Source: GCA-2862585 sp965661345 (GTDB lineage: Bacteria; Bacteroidota; Bacteroidia; Flavobacteriales; UBA7312). Taken from it: a DNA stretch of 64,000 bases. Of the stretch, positions 52,994 through 61,925 are shown in pieces (position 1 is the first letter of the stretch; each line of letters begins with the position of its first letter). The stretch lies in contig CBFIDK010000003.1 of assembly GCA_965661345.1 (NCBI GenBank), positions 1 through 64,000 of the forward strand, read 5' to 3'. The notes under the pieces were generated by a model. That model saw only the letters and a list, made by a program, of their open reading frames with translations, did no database searches and was not told the origin of the DNA. A program made the translations under genes and the position numbers.

Positions 52994-55811
52994 CAAAAAA
53001 GAGACACTCCAAATATTTGGAGCCAAAGAGCATAACCTTAAAAATATTGACATTACTATTCCTAGAAATGAATTAGTAGTCATTACAGGTTTGAGTGGTA
53101 GTGGGAAATCTTCGCTTGCCTTTGATACCATTTATGCAGAAGGCCAAAGAAGATATATTGAAACGTTTTCAGCATACGCTAGACAATTTCTTGGCGGATT
53201 AGAGCGCCCGAATGTGGATAAAATCAGTGGGCTTTCACCAGTGATATCGATAGAACAAAAAACAACCAACAAAAACCCGCGATCAACGGTAGGAACAATT
53301 ACTGAAATTTATGACTTTTTAAGATTATTGTTTGCAAGAGCATCTGACGCATACTCATTTAATACTGGTGATAAAATGGTATCATATACCAATGATGAAA
53401 TCCATGAAATTATCACCGATGAGTTAAGTCAGCAAAAAACTATTATTCTTGCTCCAGTAGTGGTTTCACGAAAAGGGCATTACAGAGAATTGTTTGAACA
53501 AACTGCTAGACAAGGCTTTTTAAAAGTTAGAGTTGACGGCCACCTTACCGAGATTACTCCAGGTATGAAAGTTGACCGTTTCAAGACCCACGATATAGAA
53601 ATTGTAATTGACAAACTCATAATAAAAGAAGGAAACGAAAAACGCCTGAAAGAATCCATTGAAACAGCAATGAAATACGGCAATGGTCTGATAATGACTC
53701 TCAATATTGATAGCGGTGAAGAACGTTATTTCAGTAGTCATTTAATGTGCTCTAAAACAGGTATTTCGTACGCGCAACCAGAACCGAATAGTTTCTCTTT
53801 CAATTCGCCAAAAGGTGCTTGCTCAGGCTGTAACGGTCTAGGAGTCAAATCTGTTATTGACAAAAGTAAAATCATAAATGAAAAATTAAGCATCAATAAT
53901 GGTGGCTTAATACCTATTGCAAACAGGTCTAATTCATGGATTACAAATCAAATTGAAACAATAGGAAAAAAATATAACTTCAGTTTATCAACACCAATAA
54001 AAGAGATTTCCAAGGAAGGCATAGACGCCATACTACATGGTACAAACGAGACCTTTGAAATGAAACTCAAAGACGCTGGACTAAGTAAATCCTACAAAAT
54101 TAATTTTGACGGTATAATCAATTTCATTGAAGATCAATATAAAAATTCATCCTCGCACAAACTCAAACGATGGGCCAGTGACTTCATGGTTAAAAATGAA
54201 TGTGAAAAATGCAATGGCGCTAGATTAAAGAAAGAATCATTATTCTTTAAGATAGATGAAAAAAATATATCTGAAGTTGCTCAAATGGACATCGTTGAGT
54301 TAAAAAATTGGATAGACAGTCTGAACGATAAGCTGTCCGAAAAACAAAAGATTATTGGTAATGAAATCATCAAAGAATTAAGCAAACGAATACAATTTTT
54401 GATTGATGTAGGATTAAATTACCTGTCCTTAAACCGAACTTCAAGAAGTATTTCTGGAGGTGAAAGCCAACGTATTCGTTTAGCTACTCAAATTGGCTCT
54501 CAGTTAACAGATGTACTTTACATTTTAGACGAGCCAAGCATTGGGCTTCATCAGAGAGATAATCAAAAATTAATTCAATCCTTAAAAAAGCTTCGTGACA
54601 TAGGCAATTCAGTTATTGTAGTCGAACATGATAAAGACATGATACTATCAGCAGACCACATTATTGACATCGGTCCAGGCGCTGGAATACATGGCGGAAA
54701 CATTATAGCTCAAGGCAATAGCACAGAATTTCTTTCCAAAAAATCATTAACCATTGACTACCTCACCGGTACTCAATCCATAACACCCAATCCAAAACGT
54801 AGAAAAGGAAATGGCAAAACAATTTCTATTAAAGGAGCTAGAGGAAATAATTTAAGGAATATTAGTGTTGATTTTCCATTAGGAAAATTCATAGGTGTCA
54901 TTGGCGTTTCTGGAAGCGGAAAAAGCACATTAGTTAACGAAACATTATACCCTATTCTAAATCAATATTTTTACAATAGCGTAAAGAAACCCTTGGAGTA
55001 CGATTCCGTTAGTGGTCTTCAACATATTGATAAAGTGATAGAAGTCGATCAATCGCCTATTGGACGAACACCACGCTCAAACCCAGCAACATATTCAGGT
55101 GTATTTTCTGAAATCAGAGCCTTATACACAAATCACCCTGAATCAAAAGCCAGAGGCTACAAAGTAGGTAGGTTCTCTTTTAACGTTAGTGGTGGACGCT
55201 GCGAAGATTGCAAAGGTGCAGGAGTTAGAACCATTGAAATGAATTTCTTACCTGACGTCTACATAAATTGTGAAAGTTGTAATGGCAAACGCTACAACAA
55301 AGAAACTTTGGACATTAGATATAAAGGAAAATCAATATCCGATGTTTTAGATATGACCATACGCCAGGCCTTAGAATTTTTTGAAAATCATCCCAAAATA
55401 AAAAGACAAATTAAGGCATTGGCAGAAGTTGGCTTAGGCTATGTAAAATTAGGCCAGCAATCCACTACCCTTTCAGGCGGAGAATCTCAAAGGGTAAAAC
55501 TAGCAAGTGAATTGGCTAAAAGAAGCACAGGAAATACGTTTTACATTCTAGATGAACCCACAACAGGACTTCATTTTGAAGATGTAAATGTACTACTGCA
55601 AGTGCTCGAAAAAATTGTAAACAAAGGCAACACAGTTGTTGTTATTGAGCACAATTTAGATGTCATAAAAATGACAGACCACATAATTGAAATTGGTCCT
55701 GATGGTGGAAAAAATGGTGGAGAAGTTATAAATGTTGGAACACCTGAAGAACTCATACAATCTACCAAAGGCTATACAGCACCCTTTCTTAAAGAAGAAT
55801 TACTAAACTAA
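52986..55811 (+). CDS. uvrA: Excinuclease ABC subunit A
   Basis: Damage-recognition ATPase of nucleotide excision repair. The 941 residues contain two ABC modules (Walker A GLSGSGKSS near 36 and GVSGSGKST near 640; signatures SISGGESQRI and TLSGGESQRV) and the zinc-finger cysteine pairs CSGCNG, CEKCNG, CEDCKG and CESCNG. Length is normal. uvrB lies about 13 kb upstream on the same strand; uvrC is absent from the window. It overlaps the transglycosylase gene by 8 nt. Confidence 0.98.
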   Translation: MNNKKETLQIFGAKEHNLKNIDITIPRNELVVITGLSGSGKSSLAFDTIYAEGQRRYIETFSAYARQFLGGLERPNVDKISGLSPVISIEQKTTNKNPRSTVGTITEIYDFLRLLFARASDAYSFNTGDKMVSYTNDEIHEIITDELSQQKTIILAPVVVSRKGHYRELFEQTARQGFLKVRVDGHLTEITPGMKVDRFKTHDIEIVIDKLIIKEGNEKRLKESIETAMKYGNGLIMTLNIDSGEERYFSSHLMCSKTGISYAQPEPNSFSFNSPKGACSGCNGLGVKSVIDKSKIINEKLSINNGGLIPIANRSNSWITNQIETIGKKYNFSLSTPIKEISKEGIDAILHGTNETFEMKLKDAGLSKSYKINFDGIINFIEDQYKNSSSHKLKRWASDFMVKNECEKCNGARLKKESLFFKIDEKNISEVAQMDIVELKNWIDSLNDKLSEKQKIIGNEIIKELSKRIQFLIDVGLNYLSLNRTSRSISGGESQRIRLATQIGSQLTDVLYILDEPSIGLHQRDNQKLIQSLKKLRDIGNSVIVVEHDKDMILSADHIIDIGPGAGIHGGNIIAQGNSTEFLSKKSLTIDYLTGTQSITPNPKRRKGNGKTISIKGARGNNLRNISVDFPLGKFIGVIGVSGSGKSTLVNETLYPILNQYFYNSVKKPLEYDSVSGLQHIDKVIEVDQSPIGRTPRSNPATYSGVFSEIRALYTNHPESKARGYKVGRFSFNVSGGRCEDCKGAGVRTIEMNFLPDVYINCESCNGKRYNKETLDIRYKGKSISDVLDMTIRQALEFFENHPKIKRQIKALAEVGLGYVKLGQQSTTLSGGESQRVKLASELAKRSTGNTFYILDEPTTGLHFEDVNVLLQVLEKIVNKGNTVVVIEHNLDVIKMTDHIIEIGPDGGKNGGEVINVGTPEELIQSTKGYTAPFLKEELLN

Positions 55812-55822
55812 CACTATAAAAC

Positions 55823-56524
55823 ATGAAGAAAAAAATTGAAAATGCCTTTAAATTAAAAAGTTGGAATGAAATAAAGTCCAGCGATTCTTGGCAAATTTTT
55901 AAAATAATGTCCGAATTTGTTCAGGCATTTGAAACCTTATCAAAAATTGGTCCTTGCGTATCTATTTTTGGATCTGCTAGAACAAAACCAGACAACCCCT
56001 ACTACAAGCTAGCCGAAGAAATAGCAGAAAAATTAACTCAAAAAGGTTATGGAGTCATTACTGGAGGAGGTTTTGGAATTATGGAAGCAGGAAATAAAGG
56101 TGCAAAGAAAGGAAATGGAAAATCCGTAGGACTCAATATCGATTTACCATTTGAACAGCAAGCTAACAGCTACATTGACAATGACAAACTCATAAATTTC
56201 GATTACTTCTTTGTAAGAAAAGTAATGTTTGTAAAATACGCTCAAGGTTTTGTGGTAATGCCTGGTGGTGTAGGCACTTTAGATGAACTTTTTGAAGCAA
56301 TTACACTTATTCAGACACAAAAAATAGCGCCATTTCCAATTGTTTTAGTTGGAAAAAAATATTGGAATGGACTAATGGACTGGATGCGGGATGTAATGCT
56401 AGCCCAAGAAAAGAATATTAGCCCAGAAGATTTAGACCTTTTTAATCTAGTAGACACGGCCGATGAAGCAGTTGAATGTATAGATAATTTTTATTCTAAA
56501 TATTTGCTAAAGCCAAACTTCTAG
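55823..56524 (+). CDS. LOG-family protein
   Basis: A 233-residue Rossmann-fold protein of the LOG/YvdD family. The nucleotide-binding GGGFGIMEAGNKGA and the signature PGGVGTLDEL are intact, and the R-K pair before it (VRKVMFVKYA) matches active members. Family members hydrolyse nucleoside 5'-monophosphates to release the base (cytokinin-type phosphoribohydrolase, or general nucleotide 5'-monophosphate nucleosidase). Starts 11 nt after uvrA and is probably co-transcribed. Confidence 0.9.
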   Translation: MKKKIENAFKLKSWNEIKSSDSWQIFKIMSEFVQAFETLSKIGPCVSIFGSARTKPDNPYYKLAEEIAEKLTQKGYGVITGGGFGIMEAGNKGAKKGNGKSVGLNIDLPFEQQANSYIDNDKLINFDYFFVRKVMFVKYAQGFVVMPGGVGTLDELFEAITLIQTQKIAPFPIVLVGKKYWNGLMDWMRDVMLAQEKNISPEDLDLFNLVDTADEAVECIDNFYSKYLLKPNF

Positions 56525-56579
56525 TTCATAATAGAAATTTTCTTAGTTTTACAGACAATCTCAAATAATAAGAATTTAG

Positions 56580-58706
56580 ATGAAAAAATTCGTTTTTACA
56601 GCAGTTTTAAGTACATTGATTACTCTTACTTGGGCGCAAATTCCCGACCCTGAATATATACCTTCTGATTACCAAACTGGTGTTTCGGAAAATTCTGAAG
56701 ATAGTGTTGCTTTTCAAAATCTAGACGTTGATACTAAATCTACCCCTAAACAACTTGAACCAAAACTTTACATTGGTTTTGGAAACTACAACTTTAGAGG
56801 CGATATTTCTGACACACGAAACACAGGACTAATTGGTCAGTCAGGATTTCAAATTGGTTTAGCGGCTAGCTTAAGCGAAAACATTGAGGCAGCATTAGTA
56901 ATGCAAGAGGGTGTTGTAAGAGTGGACGGCATTTCTAGAGATGATTTACCAAAAAACTTTAAAAGCACACTGAATTCTATCGGTTTTAGATTCAACTATA
57001 GCCTGATAAAATCCAGTTCAGACAAAAAAATATCACCCTATTTCGGTTTAGGATTAAACTATTTGAAATTTGACTCCAAAGGGTCGAATGATGATTCTAA
57101 CAACGCTTACGAAATTGATTTACTCAGCGACTGGCTACTTTCACCAGAAAATACAGAAGCCTATAGCCAAACAGCCATAGAGATTCCTGTCACATTAGGT
57201 GTAAAACTTAAAGTTAACGATAGGTTAAATCTAAACTTTAGCGCTGCATATCACTACACAAACACAGATTACATTGATAATATCGTAGACGGCTCATCTG
57301 ATAAATATTTCGTAAACTCAGTACATGCTGTGTACGATTTATTCTGTAAAAATTGTGAAGAGGAAGAATACATTCCAATAGTTAAAGACGATTACATTGT
57401 CAATTTCGAGAGCTTAGACCGAGAAGATGAAGACGGAGACGGTGTTCCAGATATAGATGATTTCTGTATAGGTACACCATCTGGAGTAAAAGTAGACGCA
57501 TTAGGCTGTCCTATTGACACCGACAATGATGATGTTCCAGATTATCTTGATAGAGAAGAGAATACCCCTAAAGGCGCTGTAGTTAGCGTTAACGGAGTAC
57601 AACTTACTGATAAAATGAGCGAAGCCATTTATCTAAATTATCTGAATTCAACTTCTAGAAAGGATGCCTCATCTTATTTTGAGGAAAACTACCCTACTGA
57701 CAAATTCATCAAAATCACAAAAGAGGTTGTGAATATTGAAGGCGATACCTTAATGGTTGATATTTACAAACCAAAAATATTTGCTCAAATTTTTGAACAA
57801 CAAGAAGAGTTTAACGAAACCGTTACACCCTCTCAATACATTGACTTAAACTCAAAAACATATTACAAAATTCAAATGGCTAAACATTCCAAAGGAATGG
57901 ATGCTGCAGAGATTAACAGATTGATGAGTATCAGCAATATTAAAAGTACTATTGAAGGCGATTATACTGCTTATTATTCTGGAGAATATGAAGACTTGAT
58001 GAAGGCGAATCAACGCCGTAAGCAACTTATTAACAGTGGTTATACAAACACATTAATAATTGAAGACAAACAAGGCGATTTAAGAGCTGTAACTTCTGAT
58101 GAAATCAACAGAGAAAAAAACTTAAGAGCATCTGCAAAACTTGAAGATTTACCACCACTAGAAAATATTGTTTTCCGTGTTCAATTGGATGTGTTAAAAG
58201 AAGTTGACCTAGATTTCTACGATCTTGATGAACTTGTAATCTTCGAAGACAACGAAGGGTTTAAACACGTATTTACAGAAGGTTACCCAACCTATGAAGA
58301 AGCTTTAGAACGCAGAAACGAACTTTACTTCATGAGTTACGAAAATGCTAAAGTAGTAGCTATAAAAGAAGGTGAAATGGTTGACGCTAAAGAATACATG
58401 GATATTGATTATACTGAAGACAATGCCTCTGTCTATGGCGACGTTATCTTCAAAATTCAACTAGGTATATATAGTAAAAATGAAGTCGTTGAAACCGCTA
58501 AAGTAAATGAACTTGAGGGTGTAGAAAAAACAGAAATATCTGACGGTATTTTCAGGTACACTACTGGTACATTCACTAATATTCAGGCAGCTATGCTAAG
58601 GCTTGAAAAAGTAACCAAAATGGGTTATGAAGGATGCTATCCGATTGCCTTCTACAACAACGAACAAATATCCATTAAGAAAGCAAAAGAATTAATTGGT
58701 TTATAA
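56580..58706 (+). CDS. Outer-membrane beta-barrel, TSP3 and SPOR-repeat protein
   Basis: A 708-residue envelope protein: signal peptide (ends near TWAQ), an OmpA-like eight-strand barrel (about 60-260, LYIGFGNYNF to AAYHYTNT), calcium-binding thrombospondin type 3 repeats (about 280-325, DEDGDGVPDIDDFC, DTDNDDVPDYLD) and three SPOR-type modules (about 425-510, 530-615 and 630-705: YKIQMAKHS, FRVQLDVL, FKIQLGIYS). SPOR domains bind glycan strands of peptidoglycan that lack stem peptides. The protein may therefore tie the outer membrane to the wall. Function is inferred from architecture. Confidence 0.78.
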   Translation: MKKFVFTAVLSTLITLTWAQIPDPEYIPSDYQTGVSENSEDSVAFQNLDVDTKSTPKQLEPKLYIGFGNYNFRGDISDTRNTGLIGQSGFQIGLAASLSENIEAALVMQEGVVRVDGISRDDLPKNFKSTLNSIGFRFNYSLIKSSSDKKISPYFGLGLNYLKFDSKGSNDDSNNAYEIDLLSDWLLSPENTEAYSQTAIEIPVTLGVKLKVNDRLNLNFSAAYHYTNTDYIDNIVDGSSDKYFVNSVHAVYDLFCKNCEEEEYIPIVKDDYIVNFESLDREDEDGDGVPDIDDFCIGTPSGVKVDALGCPIDTDNDDVPDYLDREENTPKGAVVSVNGVQLTDKMSEAIYLNYLNSTSRKDASSYFEENYPTDKFIKITKEVVNIEGDTLMVDIYKPKIFAQIFEQQEEFNETVTPSQYIDLNSKTYYKIQMAKHSKGMDAAEINRLMSISNIKSTIEGDYTAYYSGEYEDLMKANQRRKQLINSGYTNTLIIEDKQGDLRAVTSDEINREKNLRASAKLEDLPPLENIVFRVQLDVLKEVDLDFYDLDELVIFEDNEGFKHVFTEGYPTYEEALERRNELYFMSYENAKVVAIKEGEMVDAKEYMDIDYTEDNASVYGDVIFKIQLGIYSKNEVVETAKVNELEGVEKTEISDGIFRYTTGTFTNIQAAMLRLEKVTKMGYEGCYPIAFYNNEQISIKKAKELIGL

Positions 58707-58731
58707 TCCGATTAACTGAATTTAAAACAAA

Positions 58732-58757
58732 AAAAAGCGACTATTCAGTCGCTTTTT
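58732..58757. terminator. Terminator overlapping the RlmL-like stop codon
   Basis: Stem AAAAAGCGACT/AGTCGCTTTTT with loop ATTC. It ends the SPOR protein transcript on the plus strand; on the minus strand the stem contains the last codons of the convergent methyltransferase gene. Confidence 0.85.
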
Positions 58758-59922
58758 GTTTGCTTAGTTTTTTGGAGCCGTCGTACATTTCGTATTTAAG
58801 AAAACGGCATTCAAGATTACCGTTGAATATTTTAATTCTTCTAGTATGTTTAAGATGTATACTATCAACCGCTTCCATATCAGAAGTAATGAGCCAAGCT
58901 GAACAGCCAGAATAATTCTTTTTAAAGGTGTCACCAATGCTAGCATAAAGCTCGTGAGTATCTACATTTAGTCGCTCTCCGTATGGAGGGTTAAATAAAA
59001 TTGTACCACCATTAGGAAGAAGTTCGGGTTTTCTAATAAAATTAGCTCGCTTCACCTCAATGATGTCATCTAGCATAGCATCTTTAATGTTTTCCTGAGC
59101 TTTTCTAACCGAAGCAAAAGCACGATCACACCCGATTATTCTACCTTTGAAATCAGTAACCTTGTTCATGGAAACTTCTTTTATTTTATTCCATAAACTT
59201 TCATCAAAGTTGTTCCAGTTCATAAAACAAAATTTCTTTCGGTGAAGAGCAGGAGGAATATTACTAGCAATCATGGCAGCTTCAATAAGAATTGTCCCAG
59301 AACCACACATTGGATCTAAAAAATCACTTTGTCTGTCCCAGTCACTAAGCATAATTAAACCTGCAGCCAAAACCTCACTGATAGGCGCTTCATTAGTAGC
59401 ATGTCTATACCCTCTTTTATGAAGAGATTCTCCTGAGCTGTCCAAAGATAGTGTGCACTTATCGTTAGAAATATGAATGTTAATTCTAATATCAGGGTTT
59501 TTAACATCAACATTTGGCCTGCGGCCTTTTGTTAAATTCCTAAAATAATCGACTATGGCATCCTTTACTTTTAAGGATACATAATGACTATGATTAAAAA
59601 AATCAGAGTGAACAACCGCATTTACAGCAATAGTAGTATCGACACTTATGTATTTTTGCCAATCTAACTCTAAGGCTTTTTCATATAACTCAACGTCTTT
59701 TCTTGCGGTGAAATTAAAAACTGGCATAAGTATTCGAATAGCTGTCCTTAAATTTAGGTTTGCTTTATACATAAAACCAATATCACCAACAAAACTAACG
59801 GCTCTATTGAGAACTTCAACATCCATAGCTCCTAACTGCTTGAGTTCATCTGCTAAAACCTCCTCTAGTCCCAATTGCGTTTTAGCAATCATCCGAAAGT
59901 TATTCTTTGTAACATTTATCAT
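58741..59922 (-). CDS. THUMP-domain 23S rRNA methyltransferase (RlmL-like)
   Basis: A 393-residue RNA methyltransferase with an N-terminal THUMP region (about 50-170) and an N6/N2-methyltransferase catalytic domain. Motif I is FLDPMCGSGTILIEAA (about 200-215) and motif IV is LFNPPYGERL (about 315-324). It resembles the N-terminal half of RlmKL, which makes m2G2445 in 23S rRNA; the RlmK half is missing, as in other Bacteroidota. Convergent with the SPOR gene and ending inside a shared terminator. Confidence 0.9.
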   Translation of the reverse strand: MINVTKNNFRMIAKTQLGLEEVLADELKQLGAMDVEVLNRAVSFVGDIGFMYKANLNLRTAIRILMPVFNFTARKDVELYEKALELDWQKYISVDTTIAVNAVVHSDFFNHSHYVSLKVKDAIVDYFRNLTKGRRPNVDVKNPDIRINIHISNDKCTLSLDSSGESLHKRGYRHATNEAPISEVLAAGLIMLSDWDRQSDFLDPMCGSGTILIEAAMIASNIPPALHRKKFCFMNWNNFDESLWNKIKEVSMNKVTDFKGRIIGCDRAFASVRKAQENIKDAMLDDIIEVKRANFIRKPELLPNGGTILFNPPYGERLNVDTHELYASIGDTFKKNYSGCSAWLITSDMEAVDSIHLKHTRRIKIFNGNLECRFLKYEMYDGSKKLSKQKATE

Positions 59923-59957
59923 GCGGCGAAGTTAGTTAAATAATACGTTAATAAATT

Positions 59958-59965
59958 TATATTTG
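59958..59965 (+). promoter_or_regulatory. -7 promoter box of the methyltransferase gene (leaderless candidate)
   Basis: TATATTTG ends only 4 nt before the ATG at 59970, so the transcript should begin at or next to the start codon. Confidence 0.5.
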
Positions 59966-59969
59966 AGGG

Positions 59970-60695
59970 ATGAAAAATTGGTTCGATACGTGGTTTAACA
60001 GCCCATACTACCATCTTCTTTACAAAGACAGAGATATTACTGAAGCAGATACATTTATTTCTAATCTGCTTGAGCGGTTAAACCCTTCTGCTGATCATGT
60101 TTTTTTAGACGTTGCTTGTGGTAAAGGTCGGCACTCGATTTCAATTAATGATAAAGGCTACAAAGTTGAAGGAATCGATTTATCAAAAGAAAGTATCCTA
60201 TACGCTAAGTCGTTTTCTAATGAACGGCTCCGTTTTAGTGTACACGATATGCGACAAGTGTATAAGAAAGAAGAATTTGATTTCATTTTGAACTTATTCA
60301 CGAGCTTTGGATATTTCAGTTCAGTAAAAGAAAATAGCGATGCAATGATAGCCATGTCGGAAAACCTAAAAAAAGGAGGACAAATAGTCATCGACTTCAT
60401 GAACTCCAAGAGGGTTATTTCTGAATTAGTCGAAGAAGAAGAAAAAAAAGTAGAGCACATTCTTTTTAAAATTAAAAGAAGAGTTGAAAACGGTGTCATT
60501 ATAAAAGACATTGAATTCGTAGAGAATGACACAGCATTTCACTTTACTGAAAGGGTTCAAGCACTAACGCTCAATGATTTCATGAGTTTTTTGGATAAAG
60601 CTGGATTGAAAATTATAAATTTGTGGGGCGATTACAACTTTAATGATTTCAATGCAGTCAATTCACAAAGGCTAATATTACACATACAGAAATGA
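59970..60695 (+). CDS. SAM-dependent methyltransferase, substrate unknown
   Basis: A 241-residue class I methyltransferase with motif I FLDVACGKGRHSI (about 47-59), the acidic strand end VEGIDLS, and motif IV FDFILNLFTSFGYF. The opening WFDTWFNSPYYHLLY is characteristic of a widespread uncharacterised bacterial group. It overlaps the ZIP transporter gene as ATGA and heads a three-gene run. Confidence 0.87.
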   Translation: MKNWFDTWFNSPYYHLLYKDRDITEADTFISNLLERLNPSADHVFLDVACGKGRHSISINDKGYKVEGIDLSKESILYAKSFSNERLRFSVHDMRQVYKKEEFDFILNLFTSFGYFSSVKENSDAMIAMSENLKKGGQIVIDFMNSKRVISELVEEEEKKVEHILFKIKRRVENGVIIKDIEFVENDTAFHFTERVQALTLNDFMSFLDKAGLKIINLWGDYNFNDFNAVNSQRLILHIQK

Positions 60696-61402
60696 GTTTA
60701 ACTAACTACATAGTTCTTTTTGCCTCCGTTTTTATTGGAGCATTCATTGCTTTATATTTTAAAAACATCTCTAATAAAACAACAAAATTATTAATCTCGT
60801 TCAGTGGTGCTTACTTATTTTCCATTACTGTTCTTCATTTAATGCCTGAGACATTTACAAATGAAAACAACCACATAATCGGTCTTTTTGTATTGATTGG
60901 TTTTTTCATTCAAATAATACTAGAGCACTTTTCTCAGGGAGTTGAACACGGGCATACCCACATACATGGCAGTATTCCTATGAGTATTATGATTGGTTTG
61001 TGCATTCACTCTTTCATTGAAGGAATGCCTTTAGGTACGCCGCACCACAATCATATTCACGATCATACACACGACTCTTTACTGTCGGCCATTGCCTTTC
61101 ATAAAATACCTGTAAGTATTGTTCTAACTCATATGCTTATGCAAAGCCAGCTGAGTAAAACTAAAGTGTATTTATTCATTCTATTTTTTGCATTTACCAC
61201 GCCGCTTGGCTCATTTGTAAGTCAATATATCAGTAATATCTCCTTTTACCACAGAGAAATAATGGCGGTAGTCATTGGAATTTTCCTGCATATTTCAACT
61301 ACAATACTGTTTGAAAGTAGCGAAGGTCACCACTTTAATAGTCAAAAAGTATTGGCTATAATTCTTGGTACAAGTATTGCCTTATTAAGCACATTTCTGT
61401 AA
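60692..61402 (+). CDS. ZIP-family metal transporter
   Basis: A 236-residue membrane protein with about eight helices. The helix-4 motif HSFIEGMP and helix-5 motif AFHKIPVSIVL provide the metal-binding histidines and glutamate of ZIP transporters. A histidine-rich loop (GHTHIHG; HHNHIHDHTHD) probably binds zinc or iron. It would import divalent metals into the cytoplasm. Coupled at both ends: ATGA with the methyltransferase and TAATG with the ATPase gene. No zinc-regulator site was seen. Confidence 0.93.
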   Translation: MSLTNYIVLFASVFIGAFIALYFKNISNKTTKLLISFSGAYLFSITVLHLMPETFTNENNHIIGLFVLIGFFIQIILEHFSQGVEHGHTHIHGSIPMSIMIGLCIHSFIEGMPLGTPHHNHIHDHTHDSLLSAIAFHKIPVSIVLTHMLMQSQLSKTKVYLFILFFAFTTPLGSFVSQYISNISFYHREIMAVVIGIFLHISTTILFESSEGHHFNSQKVLAIILGTSIALLSTFL

Positions 61403-61908
61403 TGAAAAGAATAGTGATTACTGGAAGCCCAGGCAGTGGAAAAACTAGCCTGATAGATAATCTTAGCCTAAAAGGCTACTGTTGTTATGAAGAGGTGTCA
61501 AGGCAACTCATACAACGAATGAAAATCTCATCCTCTTTCAAAGATTTTGACTTTGAAGATGAAGTGTTTAATCTAAGAAAAAGGGATTTTCTTGACGCAT
61601 CCAAAGCGCTACAATTCTACGATAGAAGCATGATTGACAATCTAGCTTATCTAAATAAAAATAATCTTGAGGTATCAGAAAAAATGAATTCCGATTGTGA
61701 AGAACATAAATATTTTAAAGAAGTATTTATTCTACCTCCTTGGGATGATATTTATGAAACTGATAACGAAAGAGTTGAAGAATACGATGAAGCCGTTGAT
61801 ATTCACAGCTATTTGATAGAAGCCTACAGCAAATACAATTACGCTTTAATAGAAGTTCCAAAAGCTAGCGTTGAAGAACGAATTGAATTTATTTTGAATA
61901 GAATCTAA
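61402..61908 (+). CDS. Small P-loop ATPase/kinase (AAA_28 type)
   Basis: A 168-residue P-loop protein with Walker A GSPGSGKTS (7-15), the following YEEVSRQLIQ helix and a DRSMIDNLAYL segment. These are typical of AAA_28 proteins, which resemble the kinase domain of NadR. Substrate unknown. The start overlaps the ZIP stop as TAATG; recQ follows after 17 nt. Confidence 0.82.
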   Translation: MKRIVITGSPGSGKTSLIDNLSLKGYCCYEEVSRQLIQRMKISSSFKDFDFEDEVFNLRKRDFLDASKALQFYDRSMIDNLAYLNKNNLEVSEKMNSDCEEHKYFKEVFILPPWDDIYETDNERVEEYDEAVDIHSYLIEAYSKYNYALIEVPKASVEERIEFILNRI

Positions 61909-61925
61909 TTCATATCTTCGTAAAG

